Below, one piece after another: positions 7,780-14,811 of a stretch of DNA of 26,536 nucleotides. The stretch lies in contig UQYV01000046.1 in the NCBI GenBank assembly GCA_900545245.1, positions 1 to 26,536 on the forward strand. Reading direction: 5' to 3'. The notes below the pieces were generated by a model, which searched no databases, was not told the origin of the DNA, and worked only from the letters and a program-made list of their open reading frames with translations. Each line of letters starts with the position of its first letter. Position 1 is the first letter of the stretch. Origin of the DNA: an uncultured Bacteroidales bacterium (GTDB taxonomy: Bacteria; Bacteroidota; Bacteroidia; Bacteroidales; UBA932). Made by a program: the position numbers and the translations under genes.

Positions 7780-8637
7780 ATGGAGAAGAAGATTTGTGCT
7801 CTGACAATGGTTCGAAACGACGATTTCTATCTTCGCCGCTGGGTCGAGTATTATGGCCGTGAACTCGGACGGGAGAACCTTTACATTTTTTTCGACGGTA
7901 CGGATCAGAAGATTGCAGATTTCTGTGATGGAACAAATGTAAAAGCCGTCGAAAAGATTCCCGGACAGGTTGTGGCAGCGGAGAAGGGGAGGCTTGACTT
8001 GCTTTCGAAAACTGCGGCTGATCTTTTGAAAAAGTATGACCTTGTAATAGGGACGGATGCGGATGAATTCCTGGTTGTGGACCCAAGACGCGGGATGTCT
8101 CTTAGGGAGTATCTTTCTTCGCAAAAGATTGATGTCTGTCTGTCTGGTCTCGGAATCGATATGGGACAGTTCCTTGGCAAGGATGGAGATTCCCGCCCGG
8201 CAGAGGGCGACATTCATGACGGAGAGACTTTCCTTTCGCAGCGTCACTATGGATTGCTTGGCACCCGATACACAAAACCTTCGGTAATTGCCGCTCCCGT
8301 GCATTGGGGGCGTGGTTTCCATAGAGTGAAAGGGCATAATTTCCACATTGGAGAGGATTTGTATCTCTTCCATTTCGGCTATTTTGACATGGCGCGTATT
8401 CAGGCACGTTTTGCCGACAAGGACAGAGCGGCCGCAGGATGGACAAGGCATTTGGCCAAGCGCTCACGCACCATTCGTGTTGTGACCGACAAACCAGCCC
8501 GTGATTTCGACCTTTGGACTTCACGTGCCCGCCGCATTCAGACCATTGTCCGTCCGCCGTATGCGTGGAACAAACCGGCAATGTTCAATCTTGACATCGT
8601 AGTCCGCATTCCCGACCGCTTCCAAAAAATCATTTGA
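7780..8637 (+). CDS. Glycosyltransferase family 2-like protein
   Basis: The 285-residue protein begins MEKKICALTMVRNDDFYLRRWVEYYG, the opening typical of the Glyco_tranf_2_4 group. It carries a DxD-type motif in YDLVIGTDADEFLVVDP (around residues 86-102), expected to bind the nucleotide-sugar through a metal ion. A conserved-looking histidine/aromatic segment, HNFHIGEDLYLFHFGYFDM, follows near residue 187. There are no membrane segments, so it should be cytoplasmic. The substrate and acceptor cannot be deduced, but surface polysaccharide or glycan synthesis is likely. The gene stands just after the DUF47 gene, and a terminator lies 22 bp beyond its stop. Confidence 0.85.
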   Translation: MEKKICALTMVRNDDFYLRRWVEYYGRELGRENLYIFFDGTDQKIADFCDGTNVKAVEKIPGQVVAAEKGRLDLLSKTAADLLKKYDLVIGTDADEFLVVDPRRGMSLREYLSSQKIDVCLSGLGIDMGQFLGKDGDSRPAEGDIHDGETFLSQRHYGLLGTRYTKPSVIAAPVHWGRGFHRVKGHNFHIGEDLYLFHFGYFDMARIQARFADKDRAAAGWTRHLAKRSRTIRVVTDKPARDFDLWTSRARRIQTIVRPPYAWNKPAMFNLDIVVRIPDRFQKII

Positions 8638-8659
8638 TTAGTAATCATATTTTCATACA

Positions 8660-8693
8660 AAATCCCGCTCTGATTCAAGTCAAAGCGGGATTT
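8660..8693. terminator. Shared terminator between convergent genes
   Basis: AAATCCCGCT (8660-8669) and AGCGGGATTT (8684-8693) form a perfect 10-bp stem, with TGA/TCA able to pair inside the loop. It sits between the glycosyltransferase stop and the nqrF stop, which converge, and can serve both strands. The flanks are A/T-rich. Confidence 0.75.
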
Positions 8694-8742
8694 AAATTTT
8701 GGAATGCAACGCAGCCAGCCGTGCCGCTTCTGCAATTTTTCC

Positions 8743-10026
8743 CTATGCGCCGAAGTTATCGTAGAGTATATTCTCCGGCGGCACTCCAAGCGAATCAAGC
8801 AGTTTGTTCACGCAGCTCACCATCATAGGCGGACCGCACATAAAGTACTTGATATCCTCCGGAGCCTCGTGGTCCTTCAGATAAGTCTCGTACATCACGT
8901 TGTGTACGAAGCCTGCCACATACTTCACTCCTGCTGCATCGGCTGCCGGATCCGGACGGTCGAGAGCGAGGTGGAAGTGGAAGTTAGGGAACTCCTTCTC
9001 AATCTGTGCGAAATCCTCGAGGTAGAATGCCTCAACGAGAGCACGTGCTCCGTAGAAGTAGTGAACCTCTTTCTTGGTCTTGAGAGTCTTAAAGAGCTCC
9101 ATGATGTGGCTGCGCAAAGGTGCCATACCTGCTCCACCACCGACAAAGATATACTCCTGTGAATCCGGGTCGTTCTGCGGGAGAAGGAACTCTCCGAACG
9201 GACCGCTGATAATCACCTTGTCGCCCGGTTTGCGTGTGAAGACGTAGCTTGAACCGATACCAGGATTTACAGGGAGAAGTTTCGGACCCAACTCTCGTGG
9301 AACGCTCCTGTCGAAAGGAGGTGTTGCGATGCGGACGTTGAGCTTTATGATGCCCTTCTCTCCCGGGTAAGAGGCCATTGAGTAGGCACGGACTGTTGCA
9401 GTCGGGTTGGAAGCGTGAAGGTTGAAGAAACCGAACTTCTCCCAGTCTGCCTTGTACTCGTCCGAAACGGAGATATCCTTGAAATCCAGCTCGTAGGCAG
9501 GGATGTCAATCTGGATGTATTCGCCGCTCTTGAACTCAAGGTGTTCTCCCTCAGGGAGTTTGACTGTGAATTCCTTGATGAAGGTTGCTACATTGTCGTT
9601 GCTGATGACTTCACATTCGAGCTTCTTGACTGAAAGTGCAGAGTCAGGAATGACGATTTTCATATCTTCCTTAATCTTCACCTGGCAGCCCAGTCTCCAA
9701 TGGTCGTTAATCTGTTTGCGGTTGAAAAAGCCGACCTCAGTAGGGAGGATTGTTCCGCCGCCCTCAAGTACGCGGCATTTGCACTGTCCGCAGTTGCCTT
9801 TTCCACCGCAGGCAGAGGGGAGGAAAATCTGCTCCTCGGCAAGAGTGTGGAGGAGGTCTCCTCCGGGAGTCACCTCAACTTCTTTCTTACCGTCGTTGAT
9901 GTTGATTTTTACCGTACCTTTCGGTGTGAGTCTTGTCTTGATAAACAGGAGGAGAGCAACAAGAATGAGTGTAACGACGGTGAAAACCGCCATAGCTACG
10001 AGGATAGTAATTGTCATTTCATTCAT
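8743..10026 (-). CDS. nqrF: NqrF, NADH dehydrogenase subunit of Na+-NQR
   Basis: NqrF accepts electrons from NADH and passes them through FAD and a [2Fe-2S] centre into the sodium-pumping complex. The 427-residue product has one N-terminal membrane helix (about 5-30) and a ferredoxin domain with Cys73, Cys79, Cys82 and Cys114 (CGGKGNCGQC and GCQV). The FAD motif RAYSMAS is in the middle, and the NAD(P)H-binding motifs GGGAGMAPLRS and CGPPMM are near the C-terminus. All expected ligands are present and the length is normal. It is the last gene of the nqrABCDEF operon, 15 bp after nqrE, and is followed by a terminator hairpin. Confidence 0.97.
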   Translation of the reverse strand: MNEMTITILVAMAVFTVVTLILVALLLFIKTRLTPKGTVKININDGKKEVEVTPGGDLLHTLAEEQIFLPSACGGKGNCGQCKCRVLEGGGTILPTEVGFFNRKQINDHWRLGCQVKIKEDMKIVIPDSALSVKKLECEVISNDNVATFIKEFTVKLPEGEHLEFKSGEYIQIDIPAYELDFKDISVSDEYKADWEKFGFFNLHASNPTATVRAYSMASYPGEKGIIKLNVRIATPPFDRSVPRELGPKLLPVNPGIGSSYVFTRKPGDKVIISGPFGEFLLPQNDPDSQEYIFVGGGAGMAPLRSHIMELFKTLKTKKEVHYFYGARALVEAFYLEDFAQIEKEFPNFHFHLALDRPDPAADAAGVKYVAGFVHNVMYETYLKDHEAPEDIKYFMCGPPMMVSCVNKLLDSLGVPPENILYDNFGA

Positions 10027-10041
10027 TTTCCTTTCCTCCGA

Positions 10042-10659
10042 TTAAAGTTGTATTCCCATAAATGTCATAAATGCCATACCCATCAAACCTACGGTTATGA
10101 ATGTGATTCCCAGACCTTTAAGTGGAGCAGGAACGTTGGAGTAGGACATTTTTTCCCGGATTGCGGCAAGCGATACGATTGCAAGGAACCAGCCCAGGCC
10201 GGAACCGAGAGCGTAAACAACTGCCTCACCGCAGTTTACAAAATCCTTTTCCTGCATAAAGAGGGAACCTCCGAGAATTGCACAGTTCACAGCAATCAGC
10301 GGAAGGAAGATTCCAAGCTGAGAGTAGAGAGCCGGAGCGAATTTCTCGACCACCATCTCGACAATCTGCACGATTGCTGCAATCACGGCGATGAAGACGA
10401 TGAAGCTGAGGAAGCTCAGGTCCACATTTGCAAAGCTCTCACCGAGCCAAGAAGCCAATGCGCCGGGACGAAGTACGTACTTGTCAAGCAGGTAGTTTAT
10501 AGGAAGTGTGATAAGTTGCACGAAGATAACAGCGGCACCCAGTCCGGAAGCTGTCTTCACATTCTTTGATACTGCCAGGTATGAACACATACCGAGGAAG
10601 TATGCAAAAATCATATTGTCAACGAAGACTGACTTTACGAATAAGCTTATATATTCCAT
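10042..10659 (-). CDS. nqrE: NqrE, membrane subunit of Na+-NQR
   Basis: The 205-residue protein is almost entirely hydrophobic, with about six membrane helices. It belongs to the NqrDE/RnfAE family. Cys25 (in GMCSYLAV) and Cys126 (in AVNCAILGG) sit in the pseudo-symmetric half-helices that, together with the matching pair in NqrD, hold the intramembrane iron centre of the complex. The sequence begins MEYISLFVKSVFVDNMIFAYFLGMC, as is usual for the family. It lies 18 bp after nqrD and 15 bp before nqrF. Confidence 0.96.
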   Translation of the reverse strand: MEYISLFVKSVFVDNMIFAYFLGMCSYLAVSKNVKTASGLGAAVIFVQLITLPINYLLDKYVLRPGALASWLGESFANVDLSFLSFIVFIAVIAAIVQIVEMVVEKFAPALYSQLGIFLPLIAVNCAILGGSLFMQEKDFVNCGEAVVYALGSGLGWFLAIVSLAAIREKMSYSNVPAPLKGLGITFITVGLMGMAFMTFMGIQL

Positions 10660-10677
10660 AATTAACTGAGTTTGTCG

Positions 10678-11295
10678 TTATTTCTCCTGAAGATCCTTCT
10701 GAATCGAGCGCTGTACCCAAACGATGCATCCGAGGAGGATGAGGGCCATTGGCGGCAGGATTACGAGACCGTTGTTCATATAACCTGCCGTGTAGAACGC
10801 CTCCGGAATCACTCTGAATCCCAGGAGCGTGCCACTTCCAAGAAGCTCACGGAAGAATGCCACGATTATGAGAATCATACCATATCCGGCACCGTTTGCC
10901 AAGCCGTCGAGGAGTGACGGAACCGGTTTGTTGCTGAGTGCGAAAGCCTCGATACGTCCCATCACGATGCAGTTGGTGATAATCAAGCCGACATATACTG
11001 ACAGCGTCTTGCTGATGCTGTAGGCGTATGCTTTGAGGACCTGGTCAACCAGAATAACCATAAGTGAAACCACAACGAGCTGCACGATGATTCTGATTCG
11101 GTTAGGAATAGACTTTCTCATCATTGACACCACGAGGCTTGAAAGCCCTGTCACGATGGTCACTGAAAGCGCCATTACAAGCGCACCCTTGAGCTGTACG
11201 GTAACTGCCAGCGAAGAGCAGATTCCCAGCACGAGGACAGTAATCGGATTACCCTTAAAAATAGGGTTGAGCAATGTTTCTTTCAAATTTGCCAT
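10678..11295 (-). CDS. nqrD: NqrD, membrane subunit of Na+-NQR
   Basis: This 205-residue integral membrane protein is homologous to NqrE and forms a pseudo-symmetric pair with it. Cys26 (in LGICSSLAV) and Cys109 (in IITNCIVMGR) are the expected iron-centre ligands. The family segment GLANGAGYGMILIIVAFFRELLGSG is present. The start lies 2 bp after the nqrC stop, consistent with coupled translation. Length and motifs are normal. Confidence 0.96.
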   Translation of the reverse strand: MANLKETLLNPIFKGNPITVLVLGICSSLAVTVQLKGALVMALSVTIVTGLSSLVVSMMRKSIPNRIRIIVQLVVVSLMVILVDQVLKAYAYSISKTLSVYVGLIITNCIVMGRIEAFALSNKPVPSLLDGLANGAGYGMILIIVAFFRELLGSGTLLGFRVIPEAFYTAGYMNNGLVILPPMALILLGCIVWVQRSIQKDLQEK

Positions 11296-11297
11296 AA

Positions 11298-12155
11298 CTA
11301 TTCCTCCTCTTTGTTTTCAGCCTCGGCAGCCTCCAAAGCCGCTTCGTCTTCTGTTTCTGCACCAAGCTGCTGAGCCGCAGCGTTTTTCTCTGCAAGGATG
11401 TTGAGATAAGGCAGATAGTACTTCATCCAGATGTTGATAGTCGTTCCGACTGCCTGAGATGTGATGGATGCACCGGAAATTGCGTCAACGCTGTTTATGT
11501 CTCCGCGTGCGCCGCCTTTCACAACTGAAAATCCGCCTTTGTCAGTGAGTTTGCGACCTTTGAACTGACCATAGAACGGCTCTTCTGCGATTTTTGCTCC
11601 CAGGCCAGGAGTCTCGCTCTTGTGGTCGAAGATGGCGCCGTCAATGCTGCGGCCATCCTGGGCGAATGCGAGATATCCCCAAACCGGTCCCCAAAGACCT
11701 GCTCCATAAATAGGAAGCACTGTGATTGTCTGATCGTTGATGTCGAAAACATAAACCGGAAGCCTGAGAGACTTGGCAGCATCTGCATCACCTTTCTCAA
11801 TCTTCTTGATTATGTCGTTCTGCTTTTTCAGGTCAGATGTCGAAGCTACCTGGATATTCTTGAGGTCGTCTTTTCCGAGATTCATTGACTCTCCGACTTT
11901 TTCTCCTTTGAAGTCTACGAAATATGCGTCGATGACTCTGTCGCGATAGGTCGCGAGAATATCTGTGTTCTCGTCAATCGTGAAGTTGTCGTCAGACTGA
12001 GCCGCAGCCGTGAGCACCTTGGTGATGGTCTCAAGCTTGACATTCTCATTCTGCTTGTCCTTCAGCCCTTCTGCTGCAAAAGCAAGAATCGCTGCGACCA
12101 CAACCACGAGAACTGTGGAATATATAACTGTATATACGTTACTGTTAGTATTCAT
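11298..12155 (-). CDS. nqrC: NqrC, flavoprotein subunit of Na+-NQR, Ser at flavin site
   Basis: NqrC carries a covalently attached FMN on the periplasmic side and relays electrons towards NqrB. The 285-residue product has one N-terminal membrane helix (about 8-28) and an FMN-binding domain with GLWGPVWGYLAF (153-164), DHKSETPGLGA (177-187) and the attachment motif VDAISGASITS (223-233). The residue that normally bears FMN in the SGAT motif is Ser230 here (codon TCC, 11466-11468). ApbE transferases are known to accept Ser or Thr in FMN-binding domains, so the protein may still be flavinylated. The last 30 residues form an Ala/Glu-rich acidic tail not typical of characterised NqrC. No apbE gene is in the window. 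Confidence 0.95.
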   Translation of the reverse strand: MNTNSNVYTVIYSTVLVVVVAAILAFAAEGLKDKQNENVKLETITKVLTAAAQSDDNFTIDENTDILATYRDRVIDAYFVDFKGEKVGESMNLGKDDLKNIQVASTSDLKKQNDIIKKIEKGDADAAKSLRLPVYVFDINDQTITVLPIYGAGLWGPVWGYLAFAQDGRSIDGAIFDHKSETPGLGAKIAEEPFYGQFKGRKLTDKGGFSVVKGGARGDINSVDAISGASITSQAVGTTINIWMKYYLPYLNILAEKNAAAQQLGAETEDEAALEAAEAENKEEE

Positions 12156-12167
12156 ATTATATAGGTA

Positions 12168-13340
12168 TTAAGCGATTCTTACTTTTTTGTTCTGCCTCTT
12201 GATGGAGCACTCGATTACGCAATGGTCGATAAGCGGAGCGAATGTATTCATAAGAAGGATGGCGAGCATCATTCCTTCCGCATATCCCGGGTTCCAGAGC
12301 CTTACCGTAACTGCGAGAGCTCCGACGAGGAATCCGTAGATCCACTTGCCGCACTCAGTCTGTGCCGAAGTTACAGGGTCCGTTGCCATGAAGACTGAAC
12401 CGAAGAGGAAACCTCCCATTACGAGCTGATAGTAGCCAGGAAGGTCGGTCGCACCGCAAGCGTAGCCAAGATAGCCGATTGCAAGACCGCCGGCGATGGA
12501 AGAAACCATAATTTTCCAAGATGCCACACCCGTAAAAATGAGAAGGGCGGCTCCGAGAAGGATTGCTATAACGGACGTCTCACCGACTGAACCTGGGATG
12601 TTTCCGAGGAACATGTTGAGGAACGTGTAGTTGTGCTCTGCAAGGCCGCTCATTGATGCGTTGGCGAGTGGAGTCGCGCCGGAGAATCCGTCAACTATAC
12701 CATTGCCTGCGCACCATGCGTTGTTACCGGCTCCGAGGCCGCCCACCCACACGGTGTCGCCTGACATCTTGCTCGGGTAGGAGAAGAAAAGGAACGCGCG
12801 CGCGAGGAGTGCCGGGTTCCAGATGTTCATTCCGGTGCCTCCGAAGACTTCCTTGCCGAAGATGACCGCGAATGCGACTGCAAGCGCGAGCATCCAGAGC
12901 GGAACATCTACAGGCACGATGAGCGGAATAATCATTCCGGAAACGAGATAGCCCTCGTTCACTTCATGTCCGCGAAGCTGTGCGGATGTGAACTCTATTG
13001 CGAGGCCGACGATGTAGGACACGAGGTAGAGCGGAAGAATCTTCACTATTCCGTATCCGACAATTGGCCAGAAACCCCAGTTCAGACCGTATGCCACAGA
13101 GTGCTGGTAGCCCGTGTTCCAGATTCCAAAGAGGAGTGCCGGAACGAGGGAGAGCACAACGATAATCATCACTCTCTTGAGATCGACGCAGTCCCTGATG
13201 TGCGAGCCTTTGCGGGTCACAGTGTTCGGGACGAAGAGGAATGTCTCGAATGCGTCGAACGTAGAATGAAGGAATCCAAGCTTTCCACCTTTCTCAAAGG
13301 TAGGCTTGATTTTGTCTACATATTTTCTTAATGCGTTCAT
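12168..13340 (-). CDS. nqrB: NqrB, Na+-translocating membrane subunit of Na+-NQR
   Basis: NqrB is the main sodium-translocating subunit and holds covalent FMN and riboflavin. The 390-residue protein has about ten membrane helices. It contains the family segment GHEVNEGYLVSGMIIPLIVP (124-143), the loop FGGTGMNIWNPALLARAFLFF (about 166-186) and the flavinylation motif VDGFSGAT with acceptor Thr223. Unlike its partner NqrC, this motif is canonical. The gene begins 10 bp after nqrA and ends 12 bp before nqrC. Confidence 0.97.
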   Translation of the reverse strand: MNALRKYVDKIKPTFEKGGKLGFLHSTFDAFETFLFVPNTVTRKGSHIRDCVDLKRVMIIVVLSLVPALLFGIWNTGYQHSVAYGLNWGFWPIVGYGIVKILPLYLVSYIVGLAIEFTSAQLRGHEVNEGYLVSGMIIPLIVPVDVPLWMLALAVAFAVIFGKEVFGGTGMNIWNPALLARAFLFFSYPSKMSGDTVWVGGLGAGNNAWCAGNGIVDGFSGATPLANASMSGLAEHNYTFLNMFLGNIPGSVGETSVIAILLGAALLIFTGVASWKIMVSSIAGGLAIGYLGYACGATDLPGYYQLVMGGFLFGSVFMATDPVTSAQTECGKWIYGFLVGALAVTVRLWNPGYAEGMMLAILLMNTFAPLIDHCVIECSIKRQNKKVRIA

Positions 13341-13350
13341 AATCTGTCCT

Positions 13351-14706
13351 TTAAGCCATTTCCTTCAACATGAGAGATATTCCGTCCTCGATGATTGACT
13401 GAATCTCGATCTTTGACGGGTCAACATATTCGCAGAGAGCGAAATCCTCTGGAAGAACTTCGTAGATTCCGAGTTTTTCCATCTTCTCGATGTCCTGTGC
13501 GAGGCAAGCCTTCACGAGGTGGACAGGGAAGAGGTGCATAGGGAGAACCTTTCCGTAGACGTCTGAAACGACGAATGCGCGGACTCCTCCGTGGAGGTTG
13601 GTGTCCATGTCGTATTTCTTCTTCGGCGTGAGCCATGAGAAGTAGGTGTGCGACGTGCTGAACTGGCTGGTCCTGAACGGTTTTGCCCATCCGAACATCT
13701 CGTATTCGTTTCCTTCCTTGAGGATGGTTACCTGATTGTCAAAGAATCCGAGAAACCCGTTAATGCCGACAGATGTGCCGGAAAGCGCGTCGCCGCTGAT
13801 GAAACGGAGCTTCTCCGGTTCCTGATAGAACCATGCAAACTCCTTCATCGACATTCCCGGTACGCAGCTTACGTAGGCCGGTTCAACGGCACGTGGTCCC
13901 GTAATCGCGATTTTTCTTCTCAGGTCATATTTTCCTGTGCGGAAAAGTTTTCCGATTGCCGCGAGCATCACCATTGAGACCGTCCAAACCGTCTCACCCT
14001 TGCGAATCGGGCTGATGTGGTGAATCTGGACGCCCACGTTACCTGCCGGATGTTTACCGGTGAAGGTGTGCGGGATGATATTCTCAAGCTTGTGGAACGG
14101 TGTCCCTGCGTAGTTGGCGCCATCGAATGACATGTGGACGCCGCCGTCAGTCAGTTTGTTCAGGGCATTCACTCCCGCCTGAATGTCGGCGAACTCGTCC
14201 CTGAGGACATACTCCATGTCCGCTGCGAGTGGAGCCGTGTTGAACGCTGAAACGAAGATGGCCTTAGGCTTGACCTCAGGATTGGCGATTATGCCGTATG
14301 GCCTTTGGATGATTGCCGGCCAGAGACCGCCTTTGAGGAGAGCGGACTTGATTGCCTCTGCATCGAGGTCTGCCGGACTCTTCGCACCAAAGTCAACATA
14401 CTCCTGCGTCTGATCCGCTTTGATGCGGATCTCAAGCAACTTTCTCTTCTCACCGCGGACAACCTCCACAACCTCACCGCTGACCGGTGATGCGAAGAGA
14501 ATGTCCTGCGCCATCTTGTCTGCCATTACGGGAGTACCCGCGAGCACCTTATCGCCCTCCCTTACAAGGAGTTTCGGAACAAGCCCTCTAAAGTCAGTCG
14601 GCTTGACGGCAATAATGTCCGGGGCAATCACCTTTCTGGTGTTGAGGGCCGCCGCTCCTTCGAGAGGAATGTCCAGACCCTTTTTCAAATAGATGTTGTT
14701 TGACAT
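13351..14706 (-). CDS. nqrA: NqrA, cytoplasmic subunit of Na+-NQR
   Basis: NqrA is the peripheral cytoplasmic subunit implicated in quinone interaction. From the ATG at 14706 the product has 451 residues and begins MSNNIYLKKGLDIPLEGAA, the usual NqrA opening. Other family stretches are KPTDFRGLVPKLLVREGDKV, GGLWPAIIQRPYG, FTGKHPAGNVGVQIHHI and LFPVHLVKACLAQDIEKMEKLGIYEV. An upstream in-frame ATG (14742) would add 12 residues, but it lies about 10 nt from the -7 element and spoils the conserved N-terminus, so the shorter start is preferred. It is the first gene of the six-gene nqr operon. Confidence 0.96.
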   Translation of the reverse strand: MSNNIYLKKGLDIPLEGAAALNTRKVIAPDIIAVKPTDFRGLVPKLLVREGDKVLAGTPVMADKMAQDILFASPVSGEVVEVVRGEKRKLLEIRIKADQTQEYVDFGAKSPADLDAEAIKSALLKGGLWPAIIQRPYGIIANPEVKPKAIFVSAFNTAPLAADMEYVLRDEFADIQAGVNALNKLTDGGVHMSFDGANYAGTPFHKLENIIPHTFTGKHPAGNVGVQIHHISPIRKGETVWTVSMVMLAAIGKLFRTGKYDLRRKIAITGPRAVEPAYVSCVPGMSMKEFAWFYQEPEKLRFISGDALSGTSVGINGFLGFFDNQVTILKEGNEYEMFGWAKPFRTSQFSTSHTYFSWLTPKKKYDMDTNLHGGVRAFVVSDVYGKVLPMHLFPVHLVKACLAQDIEKMEKLGIYEVLPEDFALCEYVDPSKIEIQSIIEDGISLMLKEMA

Positions 14707-14752
14707 TATAAAACGTTTTTGAGTAATATTTTTCATTTTCAAAAAACCGCCG

Positions 14753-14760
14753 CGAAGATA
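14753..14760 (-). promoter_or_regulatory. -7 element of the nqr operon promoter
   Basis: On the minus strand TATCTTCG fits the Bacteroidota -7 consensus with one substitution. Transcription would begin near 14745, giving a leader of about 40 nt before the nqrA ATG at 14706. No convincing -33 TTTG is present at standard spacing. Confidence 0.45.
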
Positions 14761-14773
14761 CGCATTTTTTTGC

Positions 14774-14781
14774 TAAATTCG
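14774..14781 (+). promoter_or_regulatory. Possible -7 element for helicase gene
   Basis: TAAATTCG matches TAnnTTTG at seven of eight positions and lies 30 bp before the helicase ATG at 14812. It overlaps the divergent nqr promoter region, so both units share a 105-bp intergenic region. Confidence 0.35.
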
Positions 14782-14811
14782 CACTCCGAAACCAAATAAA
14801 GAAACGTATAG

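Noticed and set aside
7702..8451. 249-codon minus-strand open frame over the glycosyltransferase
   Set aside because: It is antisense to a gene with clear family motifs and has no support of its own.
9700..10569. 289-codon plus-strand open frame over nqrF and nqrE
   Set aside because: It is the complement of clearly conserved nqr genes. Its His/Cys/Asp-rich composition is typical of a shadow frame.
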